A stretch of 16,440 bases of DNA from Lachnospiraceae bacterium (GCA_016282215.1 JAEEKC010000239.1:1-16440), one strand, 5' to 3'; counted from the first letter of the stretch, positions 1 to 8,825 are shown. Notes: generated from the sequence alone by a model not told the origin. Translations and numbers: made by a program.

Positions 1-2820
1 CTCGACCCCAAAGACCTCGGCATCAAGGAGCTGGGCTACTATCCGGCTCTCGAGGAGCTTCTCGAGGAGACAGGCGGCGACATCGACGCCCTCAGGGAAG
101 AGATCAGCGCCCATGTGCATGACCTTGTGCCGAAGCACATCACACGCGAGGATATCTTTGCATCGATCAACTACAACATGCATCTCGAGCACGGATTCGG
201 CAACGATGACGACATCGATCATCTGGGCAACCGCCGTATCCGCGCGGTGGGCGAGCTTCTGCAGAATCAGTACCGCATCGGTCTGTCCAGACTGGAGAGG
301 GTCGTGCGCGAGCGCATGACGACACAGGATCAGGAGACGGTGACACCGCAGTCCCTGATCAATATCAAGCCGGTGACGGCGGCGGTGAAGGAATTCTTCG
401 GTTCCTCACAGCTCTCACAGTTCATGGATCAGAACAATCCGCTCGGCGAGCTGACACATAAGAGACGTCTTTCCGCCCTCGGTCCCGGTGGTCTTTCCAG
501 AGACCGTGCCGGTTTTGAGGTCCGCGATGTCCATTATTCCCATTACGGACGTATGTGCCCCATTGAGACCCCTGAAGGTCCCAACATCGGTCTGATCAAC
601 TCCCTTGCTTCCTATGCAAGGATCAATGAATATGGTTTCGTTGAAGCACCTTACCGAAGAGTGGATAAAACGGATCCGGAGAATCCGAGAGTTACGGATG
701 AAGTTGTTTACATGACTGCGGATGAAGAGGATAACTACTATATCGCGCAGGCTTCCGAGCCGCTTGACAGCGAAGGACATTTCAAACGTTCTTCCGTAGC
801 CGGCAGATATCGTGAAGAGACCCAGGAGTACTCCCGCAGGAAGATCGATTTCATGGACGTGTCCCCGAAGATGATCTTCTCTGTTGCAACAGCTCTGATC
901 CCGTTTTTGCAGAATGATGATGCAAACCGTGCGTTGATGGGATCCAACATGCAGCGTCAGGCCGTGCCGCTTCTGTTTACCGAAGCACCTGTAGTCGGTA
1001 CCGGTATGGAGACCAAGACGGCTGTTGACTCCGGTGTCTGCGTTGTGGCAAATGAGAGTGGAACGGTTGACAGCGTTTCTGCGCGTAGCATCCGCATCAC
1101 TACGGATGACGGTGAAAAGGTAGAATATGCACTGAGCAAGTTTGCAAGATCCAATCAGTCTAACTGCTACAATCAGAAACCCATCGTTGAAAAAGGCGAT
1201 CATGTGGAGAAGGGAGAAGTCATCGCTGACGGTCCTTCTACCGAAGGCGGCGAGCTGGCGCTCGGTAAGAACCCGCTGATCGGATTCATGACCTGGGAAG
1301 GTTATAACTATGAGGATGCGGTTCTGATCAGTGAGAGACTTGTTCAGGAAGATGTTTATACATCCATTCATATTGCTGAGTATGAATCAGAATCCAGAGA
1401 TACCAAGCTTGGACCTGAGGAGATCACAAGAGACGTACCCGGTGTTGGTGAGGATGCACTTCGCGATCTTGATGAACGCGGGATCATCCGTATCGGTGCT
1501 GAGGTTCGTGCCGGTGATATCCTGGTTGGTAAAGTAACACCGAAGGGTGAAACCGAGATGACTGCCGAAGAAAGACTTCTTCGTGCAATTTTCGGTGATA
1601 AGGCCAGAGAAGTACGTGATACCTCGCTGAAGGTTCCTCACGGCGAATACGGTATCGTAGTCGATGCCAAGGTATTTACCAGAGAGAACGGCGATGAGCT
1701 GTCACCGGGTGTCAATCAGGCAGTCCGTATTTATATCGCACAGAAGAGAAAGATCTCCGTCGGAGACAAGATGGCAGGCCGTCACGGAAACAAGGGTGTT
1801 GTTTCCCGCGTGCTTCCTGTAGAGGATATGCCGTATCTGCCCAACGGAAGACCGCTGGATATCGTGCTCAATCCTTTGGGCGTGCCTTCCCGTATGAACA
1901 TCGGGCAGGTGCTTGAGATCCATCTTTCCCTGGCTGCCAAGGCACTTGGCTTCCATGTAGCTACGCCGGTATTCGACGGCGCACGCGAGGTGGATATCAT
2001 GGATACTCTGGATCTTGCCAATGATTACGTGAATCTGGAATGGGAAGAGTTCAAAGAGTTACATGGAGATGAGCTCTTGCCTGAAGTACTGGATTATCTG
2101 TATGAAAACAGAGCGCACCGTGCACTGTGGAAGGGCGTTCCGATCTCACGCGATGGCAAGGTAAGGCTTCGCGACGGAAGGACAGGAGAATTCTTCGATT
2201 CACCGGTTACCATCGGTCACATGCATTATCTGAAACTTCATCATCTGGTTGACGACAAGACCCATGCACGTTCAACCGGACCGTACTCACTGGTGACCCA
2301 GCAGCCTCTCGGCGGTAAGGCACAGTTCGGCGGACAGCGTTTCGGTGAGATGGAGGTTTGGGCGCTTGAGGCCTATGGCGCTTCTTACACGCTGCAGGAA
2401 ATCCTGACAGTGAAGTCTGATGATGTGATCGGACGTGTGAAGACATATGAAGCCATTATTAAGGGTGAAAACATTCCCCGTCCCGGTATTCCGGAATCCT
2501 TCAAAGTGCTTTTGAAGGAGCTGCAGTCACTCTGTCTGGATGTGAAGGTTCTGGATGAAAACAACAAGGTTGTGGAACTGAAAGAGAACCTGGATTACTC
2601 CAAACCGGGGGCGCGCCTTCGCGATGATATGGAAGGAAGCAACAGAGGTTCTTACAATGCCGAGAGAGAATTCAAGGCAAGTGGCGGTGCTTCCATCCAG
2701 AGATTCGATGAGGACTCGGAAGAAATGGTCGATGCGGAGTCTGATGATGACTACGGTTATGCAGCAGGTTATGAAGACGACGCTGATGATGACAATTACG
2801 GAGATGGGAATCAGGAGTAA
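1..2820 (+). CDS. rpoB: RNA polymerase beta subunit, 5'-truncated by window edge
   Basis: Beta subunit of the core RNA polymerase, which forms one side of the active-site cleft. The reading frame is open from base 1 to the TAA at 2818-2820, giving 939 residues. Family members are near 1,250-1,300 aa, so roughly the first quarter lies outside the window; an internal GTG at 115 is not the start. The rifampicin-binding region begins at about base 394 (FFGSSQLSQFMDQNNPLGEL) and keeps the sensitive-type residues: Asp at 427-429 (E. coli D516), His at 457-459 (H526) and Ser at 472-474 (S531). Later come the nucleotide-contacting GDKMAGRHGNKG motif near 1761-1797 and the GGKAQFGGQRFGEMEVWALE block near 2311-2373. 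The C-terminus ends in an acidic Asp/Glu/Tyr/Gly-rich tail of about 35 residues. Codon use is much more GC-rich in the first several hundred bases than later. It is certain as rpoB. Confidence 0.99.
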   Translation, partial: LDPKDLGIKELGYYPALEELLEETGGDIDALREEISAHVHDLVPKHITREDIFASINYNMHLEHGFGNDDDIDHLGNRRIRAVGELLQNQYRIGLSRLERVVRERMTTQDQETVTPQSLINIKPVTAAVKEFFGSSQLSQFMDQNNPLGELTHKRRLSALGPGGLSRDRAGFEVRDVHYSHYGRMCPIETPEGPNIGLINSLASYARINEYGFVEAPYRRVDKTDPENPRVTDEVVYMTADEEDNYYIAQASEPLDSEGHFKRSSVAGRYREETQEYSRRKIDFMDVSPKMIFSVATALIPFLQNDDANRALMGSNMQRQAVPLLFTEAPVVGTGMETKTAVDSGVCVVANESGTVDSVSARSIRITTDDGEKVEYALSKFARSNQSNCYNQKPIVEKGDHVEKGEVIADGPSTEGGELALGKNPLIGFMTWEGYNYEDAVLISERLVQEDVYTSIHIAEYESESRDTKLGPEEITRDVPGVGEDALRDLDERGIIRIGAEVRAGDILVGKVTPKGETEMTAEERLLRAIFGDKAREVRDTSLKVPHGEYGIVVDAKVFTRENGDELSPGVNQAVRIYIAQKRKISVGDKMAGRHGNKGVVSRVLPVEDMPYLPNGRPLDIVLNPLGVPSRMNIGQVLEIHLSLAAKALGFHVATPVFDGAREVDIMDTLDLANDYVNLEWEEFKELHGDELLPEVLDYLYENRAHRALWKGVPISRDGKVRLRDGRTGEFFDSPVTIGHMHYLKLHHLVDDKTHARSTGPYSLVTQQPLGGKAQFGGQRFGEMEVWALEAYGASYTLQEILTVKSDDVIGRVKTYEAIIKGENIPRPGIPESFKVLLKELQSLCLDVKVLDENNKVVELKENLDYSKPGARLRDDMEGSNRGSYNAEREFKASGGASIQRFDEDSEEMVDAESDDDYGYAAGYEDDADDDNYGDGNQE

Positions 2821-2863
2821 TCAGATCCCGGGAGATTGACTATATTCATAAAGGAGAACTGCA

Positions 2864-5800
2864 ATGGCAGACACAAGGAATGAAGCATACGAACCGGTGA
2901 GTTTTGACAAGATCAGGATTGGTCTTGCCTCTCCCGAAAAGATCAGGGAATGGTCGCATGGTGAAGTAACCAAACCTGAAACGATCAACTACCGTACACT
3001 GAAACCTGAACGCGAAGGTCTGTTTTGTGAAAGGATTTTCGGACCCTCCAAGGACTGGGAATGCTACTGTGGTAAATACAAAAAAGGCCGCTATAAAGAC
3101 GTGATCTGTGATAAGTGCGGCGTTGAGGTAACAAAGTCCAGCGTCCGCAGGGAAAGGATGGGCCATATCGAACTGGCTGCTCCTGTTTCCCATATCTGGT
3201 ACTTCAAGGGAATTCCTTCCCGCATGGGTCTGATCCTGGATCTGTCCCCGAGGGTATTGGAAAAGGTTTTGTATTTTGCATCTTACATCGTACTGGATCC
3301 CGGTGAAACGGATCTTGAGAAGATGCAGATCCTGTCTGAGAAGGATTATCAGGAAGCAAAAGAAAAATACGGCTATGGTGCTTTCCGTGCATCCATGGGT
3401 GCTGAGGCGATCAAGGAGCTGTTAAAGGAGATCGATCTTGAGAAGGATTCCGAAGCGCTCCGTGAAGAGCTGGCAGATGCGAACGGTCAGAAGAAAGCAA
3501 GGATCATCAAGAGACTTGAAGTGATCGAAGCCTTCCGTGAGAGCGGTAATCGTCCGGAGTGGATGATCATGGATGTGATCCCCGTCATTCCGCCTGATCT
3601 TCGTCCTATGGTACAGCTTGACGGCGGCCGTTTTGCGACCAGTGACTTAAACGATCTGTACAGAAGGATCATCAACAGAAATAACCGTCTGAACAGACTG
3701 ATGGAGCTCAATGCTCCTGAGATCATCGTCCGGAATGAAAAGCGTATGCTGCAGGAAGCGGTAGATGCGCTGATCGATAACGGCAGAAGAGGCCGTCCGG
3801 TAACCGGCCCCGGCAACAGAGCGCTGAAGTCTCTGTCCGATATGCTGAAGGGTAAAGGCGGTCGTTTCCGTCAGAACCTTCTCGGTAAGCGTGTTGACTA
3901 CTCCGGCCGTTCCGTTATCGTGGTAGGTCCCGAACTGAAGATCTATCAGTGCGGACTGCCGAAGGAAATGGCAATCGAGCTATTCAAACCCTTCGTTATG
4001 AAGGAGCTTGTGGGAAGAGGTATTTCCCAGAATGTAAAGAATGCAAAGAAACTGGTTGAGAAACTCGACAGCCAGGTTTGGGATGTGCTTGAAGATGTGA
4101 TCCGTGAGCATCCGGTTATGCTGAACCGTGCTCCTACACTTCACAGACTGGGTATCCAGGCATTTGAGCCGATCCTGGTAGAAGGTAAGGCGATCAAACT
4201 GCATCCCCTTGTATGTACGGCATTTAATGCGGACTTCGACGGAGACCAGATGGCGGTACATCTTCCGCTTTCCGTTGAGGCACAGGCAGAGTGCAGATTC
4301 CTTCTGCTCTCTCCGAACAACCTGCTCAAGCCTTCTGACGGTGGTCCGGTGGCTGTGCCTTCCCAGGATATGGTGCTCGGTATTTACTATCTGACACAGA
4401 TCCGTGTAGAGGATGAGGACGGCGTACCCATCAAGGGCGAGAATGGCATGTCCCTTAAGATCAGCGATGAAGATCTTCCGCAGTATGTCAAGGGTGCGTA
4501 CAAAAATGTCAATGAAGCACTTTTGGCCTATGAGAACGGTGCGATCAAGCTGCAGACACCGATCCGTGTCCGTGTCGAGAAAAAGCGTCCGGACGGAACC
4601 GTTGCACAGGGAACGATTGTTTCTACACTCGGAAGGTGCCTGTTTAATGAGATCATCCCGCAGGATCTGGGATTTGTAGACAGATCCGTTCCGGAGAATG
4701 AGCTGGTACTTGAGATCAATCATCTGGTAAAGAAAAAAGACTTAAAGAAGATCCTTGAGCGTGTCATCAATGTACATGGCGCAACCAGGACCGCTGAAGT
4801 GCTTGATAAAGTAAAAGCTATCGGCTACAAGTATTCCACCAGAGCGGCTATGACCGTATCCATTTCCGATATGACAGTGCCGTCCCGCAAGCAGGAAATG
4901 CTGGATGAAGCGCAGGCATTTGTGGACAGGGTCATTGCCGAGTACAACAGAGGACGTCTGACAGATGACGAGCGTTATCGTGCTGTTGTAGAACAGTGGG
5001 ATGCAACGGATAAGGAACTGACAAATGTGCTGATCAACGGCCTGGATACTTACAATAACATCTTTATGATGGCTGATTCCGGTGCCCGTGGTTCCAACGA
5101 GCAGATCAAACAGCTGGCCGGCATGCGTGGTCTGATGGCCAACACGCTTGGTAAGACCATCGAGCTCCCCATCAAGTCCAACTTCCGTGAAGGTCTTGAC
5201 GTGATGGAGTACTTCATGTCAGCGCATGGTGCCCGCAAGGGTCTGTCCGATACAGCACTCCGTACCGCCGACTCGGGTTATCTGACCCGTCGTATGGTGG
5301 ATGTATCACAGGAACTGATCATCCGTGAGAAGGATTGCTCTGAAGGAAGGAGCGAGATCCCCGGCATGGTAGTACATGCTTTCTCGGATGGCAAGAGAAA
5401 TATCGAAACACTTCAGGATCGTATCACAGGCCGTGTATCCTGTGAGGAGATCAAAGACGTTAACGGCGAGATCATTGTGAAACCCAATCACATGATCACA
5501 CCGTCCAGAGCGCGCAGGATCATCGAAAAAGGCGTGAATGCAGACGGACAGCCCATTACGGAAGTGAAAATCCGTACCATTCTCGGCTGCCGCTGCCACA
5601 ACGGTATCTGTGCGAAGTGCTACGGCGCCAACATGGCAACCGGTGAGGCAGTACAGGTCGGTGAGGCAGTCGGTATCATTGCAGCACAGTCCATCGGTGA
5701 GCCCGGTACACAGCTGACCATGAGAACCTTCCATACCGGTGGTGTGGCAGGTAGCAATATCACACAGGGTCTTCCCCGTGTAGAGGAAATCTTTGAGGCA

Positions 5801-6661
5801 CGTAAACCGAAAGGACTTGCTATCATCGCTGAGTTCGGCGGTGAGGCAGAGTTCAGGGATTCCAAGAAGAAGAGAGAAGTTGTTGTAACCAACAAGGAAA
5901 CCGGTGAGTCCAAGGCTTATCTGATCCCTTACGGTTCTCAGGTAAAGATCCCGCAGGTAGGCGTTACCACGATCGAGGCCGGTGACGAACTGACGGAAGG
6001 TAGCGTGAATCCTCATGATCTGTTGAAGATCAAAGGTATCCGTGCTGTACAGGATTATATGATCCGTGAAGTACAGTCCGTATACAGGACACAGGGTGTA
6101 GATATTGCCGATAAGCATATCGAAGTGATCCTTCGTCAGATGCTGAAAAAGATCCGTATCGAAACCGCAGGTGATTCTGAATTCCTGCCCGGCACGATGG
6201 TGGATGTGCTTGATTTTGAAGACACAAACGAAAGACTTGTTGCAGAAGGCAGACAGCCGGCAGAGGGCATTCGTGTGATGCTCGGTATCACCAAGGCCGC
6301 ACTTGCGACGAACTCCTTCCTGTCAGCTGCATCTTTCCAGGAAACCACCAAGGTTCTGACGGAAGCGGCGATCAAGGGTAAAGTTGATCCGTTGATCGGA
6401 TTGAAGGAAAATGTCATCATCGGTAAACTGATCCCGGCCGGAACAGGTATGCGGCGTTATCATGATGTGGTACTTTCCACGGATTATCAGCAAAATACCC
6501 TGCTGTCACTTGATGAATTTGAAGCAGCAGACGAAACAGCCGATGAGGATGTGTTGTCATATGATGAAATGACGGATGAGCAGGCAGATGTTTTAGAGGA
6601 AGAAGAGATCACTGTCTCAGAAGAGTCCGAAGATGTTGCTGATGATGGTTCGGATGAATGA
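2864..6661 (+). CDS. rpoC: RNA polymerase beta' subunit
   Basis: Catalytic beta' subunit of RNA polymerase, 1265 aa, complete. The ATG at 2864 is preceded by AAGGAG at 2851-2856 with a 7-nt spacer and lies 43 bp after rpoB, so the two are almost surely co-transcribed. The N-terminal zinc site is C67, C69, C82 and C85. The catalytic magnesium loop NADFDGD spans residues 455-461, with aspartates D457, D459 and D461. The second zinc site is C825, C909, C916 and C919. The bridge helix lies at about 795-825, and the trigger loop starts at the LTMRTFHTGG motif near 951. There is no large insertion in the trigger loop, as expected outside Proteobacteria. The last 45-50 residues are strongly acidic (many Glu/Asp), like the RpoB tail. 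No intrinsic terminator follows, so transcripts may run into the next gene. Confidence 0.99.
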   Translation: MADTRNEAYEPVSFDKIRIGLASPEKIREWSHGEVTKPETINYRTLKPEREGLFCERIFGPSKDWECYCGKYKKGRYKDVICDKCGVEVTKSSVRRERMGHIELAAPVSHIWYFKGIPSRMGLILDLSPRVLEKVLYFASYIVLDPGETDLEKMQILSEKDYQEAKEKYGYGAFRASMGAEAIKELLKEIDLEKDSEALREELADANGQKKARIIKRLEVIEAFRESGNRPEWMIMDVIPVIPPDLRPMVQLDGGRFATSDLNDLYRRIINRNNRLNRLMELNAPEIIVRNEKRMLQEAVDALIDNGRRGRPVTGPGNRALKSLSDMLKGKGGRFRQNLLGKRVDYSGRSVIVVGPELKIYQCGLPKEMAIELFKPFVMKELVGRGISQNVKNAKKLVEKLDSQVWDVLEDVIREHPVMLNRAPTLHRLGIQAFEPILVEGKAIKLHPLVCTAFNADFDGDQMAVHLPLSVEAQAECRFLLLSPNNLLKPSDGGPVAVPSQDMVLGIYYLTQIRVEDEDGVPIKGENGMSLKISDEDLPQYVKGAYKNVNEALLAYENGAIKLQTPIRVRVEKKRPDGTVAQGTIVSTLGRCLFNEIIPQDLGFVDRSVPENELVLEINHLVKKKDLKKILERVINVHGATRTAEVLDKVKAIGYKYSTRAAMTVSISDMTVPSRKQEMLDEAQAFVDRVIAEYNRGRLTDDERYRAVVEQWDATDKELTNVLINGLDTYNNIFMMADSGARGSNEQIKQLAGMRGLMANTLGKTIELPIKSNFREGLDVMEYFMSAHGARKGLSDTALRTADSGYLTRRMVDVSQELIIREKDCSEGRSEIPGMVVHAFSDGKRNIETLQDRITGRVSCEEIKDVNGEIIVKPNHMITPSRARRIIEKGVNADGQPITEVKIRTILGCRCHNGICAKCYGANMATGEAVQVGEAVGIIAAQSIGEPGTQLTMRTFHTGGVAGSNITQGLPRVEEIFEARKPKGLAIIAEFGGEAEFRDSKKKREVVVTNKETGESKAYLIPYGSQVKIPQVGVTTIEAGDELTEGSVNPHDLLKIKGIRAVQDYMIREVQSVYRTQGVDIADKHIEVILRQMLKKIRIETAGDSEFLPGTMVDVLDFEDTNERLVAEGRQPAEGIRVMLGITKAALATNSFLSAASFQETTKVLTEAAIKGKVDPLIGLKENVIIGKLIPAGTGMRRYHDVVLSTDYQQNTLLSLDEFEAADETADEDVLSYDEMTDEQADVLEEEEITVSEESEDVADDGSDE

Positions 6662-6667
6662 TCTCCT

Positions 6668-6740
6668 GCCGATAACTGGTGATCAATTGGCAGTGAGAGG
6701 CCCGATGTGACTATAGGGAGCCGATAACTGGTGATCAATT
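6668..6740 (+). repeat. Pair of exact 21-bp direct repeats between rpoC and the lipoprotein gene
   Basis: Two identical 21-bp copies lie at 6668-6688 and 6720-6740. Each begins GCCGATAACTGG and ends GATCAATT, and the copy starts are 52 bp apart. Copy 1 sits in a possible hairpin: 6666-6673 pairs with 6686-6693 over 8 bp with one G-U pair and a 12-nt loop. No T-tract follows, so it is not a standard terminator. The ATTGGC at 6686-6691 could instead pair with GCCGAT of copy 2 at 6720-6725, so two folds are possible. Copy 2 ends just before the AAAGGA ribosome binding site of the next gene. Function is unknown: paired operator sites, an RNA processing element and a duplication footprint are all possible. 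Confidence 0.85.
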
Positions 6741-6755
6741 AAGAAAGGAATTTTT

Positions 6756-7925
6756 ATGAAAAAGTTTCAGAAGCTGCTGCTGCTTGCAGCGGTGACGGCC
6801 ATGCTTCTTCCCGGCTGCGGAAAAAAAGAAGAGGTGCAGGAGCCGGTAGAGCCGGTGGTGACAGAACCTGTTGAGTCATCCGCACCGGAAGAACCGCTTC
6901 AGGAGATCGTGACCGATCAGGTTGCGCCCGGTGAAGAATTGCCGGATGGAAAGAAGTATTCCTCACTTACCGGTGAGATCATTTCCAAAAAGGTCTACAA
7001 GCAAAGACCCATGGCGATCATGCTTCCTACCGATAAACAGGCACAGCCGCAGTACGGTATCGGAAGAGCCGGTGTTTTGTATGAGTGCATGGAAGAGGGA
7101 GATATGTCCAGACAGATGGCGATCATTGAAGACTGGCATGAGATCGAAACACTCGGAAATGTCAGAAGCTGCCGTGATTACTATGTATACTGGGCGCTGG
7201 AATGGGATCCCATTCTGGTACATTTCGGTGGTCCGTTCTATCTGGCTGATGTGATCAGCCGTCCGGATGTCTATAACATCACGGGATGTGCGGTCAATTC
7301 CACCAGCAGCGCACCGGGCAGCAATGCTTTCTACAGGACTTCGGACAAGGTTGTTCCGCATAACGCATATACCAGTGGTCCGAAGGTTGTGGAACAGTGC
7401 GATAAACTTGGCTATCCGCTCAAGCACAATATGGATAATTTCCATGCGGATCATTTCCTTTTCAATCATAACGGCGGAAATGATCTGAGCAGTGCAAACG
7501 GAAGTTTTGACGCAAAGGAAGTAAGCCTGGCAAAGGCCTTCCCTTATACGAAGTCTTCCCTGACCTATGATCCGGAGACCGGGCTGTACAAGAAAAATCT
7601 CTATGAGAAGAGCCAGATCGACGGTACGACAGGCGAACAGCTGACCTTTGAAAATATCCTGATCCAGTTTGCAACTTATGCAGTACGTGATGCGAAAGGA
7701 TACTTGGCATTCCAGGCCCATGATGATACCCATGACGGATATTACATCACAAAGGGTAAAGCGATCCACGTTCGCTGGGGAAAGAACGGCGATTACAGTC
7801 CGACCAGGTTTTATTATGATGATCTGACGCAGATCGAGATGAATCCGGGCAAGACCTACATCGCGGTAGTACAGGATGACCGTTCGGTCAATATTGACGG
7901 AACGGATTACGGTTCAACAAGATAG
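6756..7925 (+). CDS. YerB-like DUF3048 lipoprotein
   Basis: Predicted surface-anchored lipoprotein of 389 aa. The start ATG has AAAGGA at 6744-6749, 6 nt upstream. The N-terminus has lysines, a hydrophobic stretch (about residues 7-18) and a lipobox LPGC, with C21 as the likely lipidated residue. Residues 22 to about 60 are a Glu/Pro/Val-rich linker. From about residue 82 the protein matches the DUF3048/YerB family pattern: RPMAIML, then QAQPQYGIGRAGVLYECMEE, then GNVRSCRDYY near 134-143 and VHFGG near 155-159. A second conserved part fills the C-terminal third, probably the DUF3048 C-terminal domain. The biochemical role of the family is not established as far as I know. It lies between rpoC and a strong terminator, so it may be expressed from rpoBC read-through or from its own weak promoter. 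Family assignment is by recalled motif similarity. Confidence 0.88.
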   Translation: MKKFQKLLLLAAVTAMLLPGCGKKEEVQEPVEPVVTEPVESSAPEEPLQEIVTDQVAPGEELPDGKKYSSLTGEIISKKVYKQRPMAIMLPTDKQAQPQYGIGRAGVLYECMEEGDMSRQMAIIEDWHEIETLGNVRSCRDYYVYWALEWDPILVHFGGPFYLADVISRPDVYNITGCAVNSTSSAPGSNAFYRTSDKVVPHNAYTSGPKVVEQCDKLGYPLKHNMDNFHADHFLFNHNGGNDLSSANGSFDAKEVSLAKAFPYTKSSLTYDPETGLYKKNLYEKSQIDGTTGEQLTFENILIQFATYAVRDAKGYLAFQAHDDTHDGYYITKGKAIHVRWGKNGDYSPTRFYYDDLTQIEMNPGKTYIAVVQDDRSVNIDGTDYGSTR

Positions 7926-7931
7926 CAAAAG

Positions 7932-7958
7932 CAGCCGGCAAATGCCGGCTGTTTTTTT
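7932..7958 (+). terminator. Intrinsic terminator after the lipoprotein gene
   Basis: CAGCCGGC (7932-7939) pairs perfectly with GCCGGCTG (7944-7951) around an AAAT loop and is followed at once by seven T's (7952-7958). It begins 7 bp after the TAG stop. Read on the minus strand the same stem is followed by CTTTTG, so it may also weakly end the convergent minus-strand gene. Confidence 0.93.
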
Positions 7959-7983
7959 ATGCATCAGATTTTTATAAAGTGCT

Positions 7984-8766
7984 TTATGCTTTTTCTTCCC
8001 CGGCCACGATCAGTGGGATCCCGCGGATATCTGCTGCTAAATCCGTGAAGGATGAATAAAAGCTTCCGATGATCTTGCTGCAGCGGGAAAGGCTGTACAG
8101 ATCGACAAGAGCGTCCTGAATGCCTGTCACAGAGTCTCTGGACAGATCTCTGCCTTCGTTGGAGATGATCCGGCCGGGGAAATGCTCCCGCAGCGTTTTT
8201 TCTTCGGAAAGATCGTCTGTGGCAAGGTAGAACCGGACATCGGGATCCGCTGCGATCTCGGCTTCCATGGCGGCCAGAAAAGCGTCCGTGGAGCTTTTTC
8301 CGATAGCGGGTTTGTTGTCGGTTCTGCGGATATGAACGCCGATCAGATGGCTTGCAGGTCCTGTAAGGGCTGAAACTTTGTCGAGATGGCGTTTTTGCGG
8401 CACGAAGGCGGAATAATCCCGGTTCGGATAGAAATGCTCTTCTGTGGCAATATAGAGCCTTCCGGGGAGGGTTTTGATAAAATCATCCGGGAGGCCTTCG
8501 CCGGTTCTGACAGAGCGGATCTCATCATTGCCGAGCCTTCTGCTTGTGAGCTGACGGAATATTTTGGGCAGATAATAGTCGGAGTGGTAATTGACCAGCG
8601 AAAAAGCTGCCGGCTTTTCAAACAGTTCTTCAAAAGGACAGCCCAGCTCCGGGGCCACCTTCCAATAGATATGTACCTTTTCGCCTCGTTTTTCCGCGAG
8701 GATCATTGCCGATCCGATCGCCCGCATTCGATTGCATAATCCGCCGATTGGTTGTATGATGATCAT
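7984..8766 (-). CDS. Fucosyltransferase-like protein with HxRRxD motif
   Basis: Probable glycosyltransferase of 260 aa, transcribed opposite to its neighbours. The start chosen is the ATG at 8766 (MIIIQPIGG) because AGGAG at 8774-8778 lies 7 nt upstream. The ATG at 8772 would leave a 1-nt spacer, and the frame stays open further upstream only across the promoter. The N-terminus GGLCNRMRAIGSA (residues 8-20) resembles the nucleotide-sugar-binding start of alpha-fucosyltransferase-like GT-B proteins. GVHIRRTDN (143-151) is the HxRRxD signature of the GT11/GT23/O-fucosyltransferase superfamily. GSFYSSFTDLA (234-244) near the C-terminus is another conserved-looking block. There is no signal peptide, so it is likely cytoplasmic. 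GDP-fucose as donor is an inference from the superfamily; substrate and linkage are unknown. It probably modifies the same surface glycan as the neighbouring enzymes. Confidence 0.75.
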   Translation of the reverse strand: MIIIQPIGGLCNRMRAIGSAMILAEKRGEKVHIYWKVAPELGCPFEELFEKPAAFSLVNYHSDYYLPKIFRQLTSRRLGNDEIRSVRTGEGLPDDFIKTLPGRLYIATEEHFYPNRDYSAFVPQKRHLDKVSALTGPASHLIGVHIRRTDNKPAIGKSSTDAFLAAMEAEIAADPDVRFYLATDDLSEEKTLREHFPGRIISNEGRDLSRDSVTGIQDALVDLYSLSRCSKIIGSFYSSFTDLAADIRGIPLIVAGEEKA

Positions 8767-8794
8767 GGGCATTCTCCTGTTATGATATAACCAG

Positions 8795-8823
8795 AGTATA
8801 CCAAAACATGATCCTGTTTGCAA
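8795..8823 (-). promoter_or_regulatory. SigA-type promoter for the fucosyltransferase-like gene
   Basis: Read on the minus strand, a -35 box TTGCAA (8818-8823) is followed by a 17-bp spacer and a -10 box TATACT (8795-8800). The -10 is preceded by TGG, which gives an extended -10. The start codon is about 30 bp downstream. The -35 hexamer is the core of the palindrome GTTTGCAAAC. Confidence 0.75.
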
Positions 8824-8825
8824 AC
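8816..8825. promoter_or_regulatory. 10-bp perfect palindrome in the divergent promoter region
   Basis: GTTTGCAAAC is its own reverse complement and covers the -35 box of the minus-strand promoter. It lies in the 109-bp gap between two divergent glycosyltransferase genes. A protein bound here could block the minus-strand promoter and might affect the plus-strand gene. It does not fit the CcpA cre consensus well. The operator role is only inferred. Confidence 0.35.

Noticed and set aside
115..117. GTG as a start for a shortened rpoB
   Set aside because: The frame is open with conserved RpoB sequence back to base 1, so the gene simply enters from outside the window.
415..1371. 318-codon open frame on the minus strand within rpoB
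   Set aside because: It lies opposite rpoB, has no recognisable domain and owes its length to the codon bias of the coding strand.
5306..6118. 270-codon open frame on the minus strand within rpoC, and similar long antisense frames at 3980-4723 and 6963-7769
   Set aside because: They are antisense to well-conserved genes, with no plausible protein features or ribosome binding sites.
6710..6720. ACTATAGGGAG resembling the 3' end of a phage T7 promoter
   Set aside because: Only the initiating part matches and the upstream recognition sequence is absent; an 11-base match is most likely chance.
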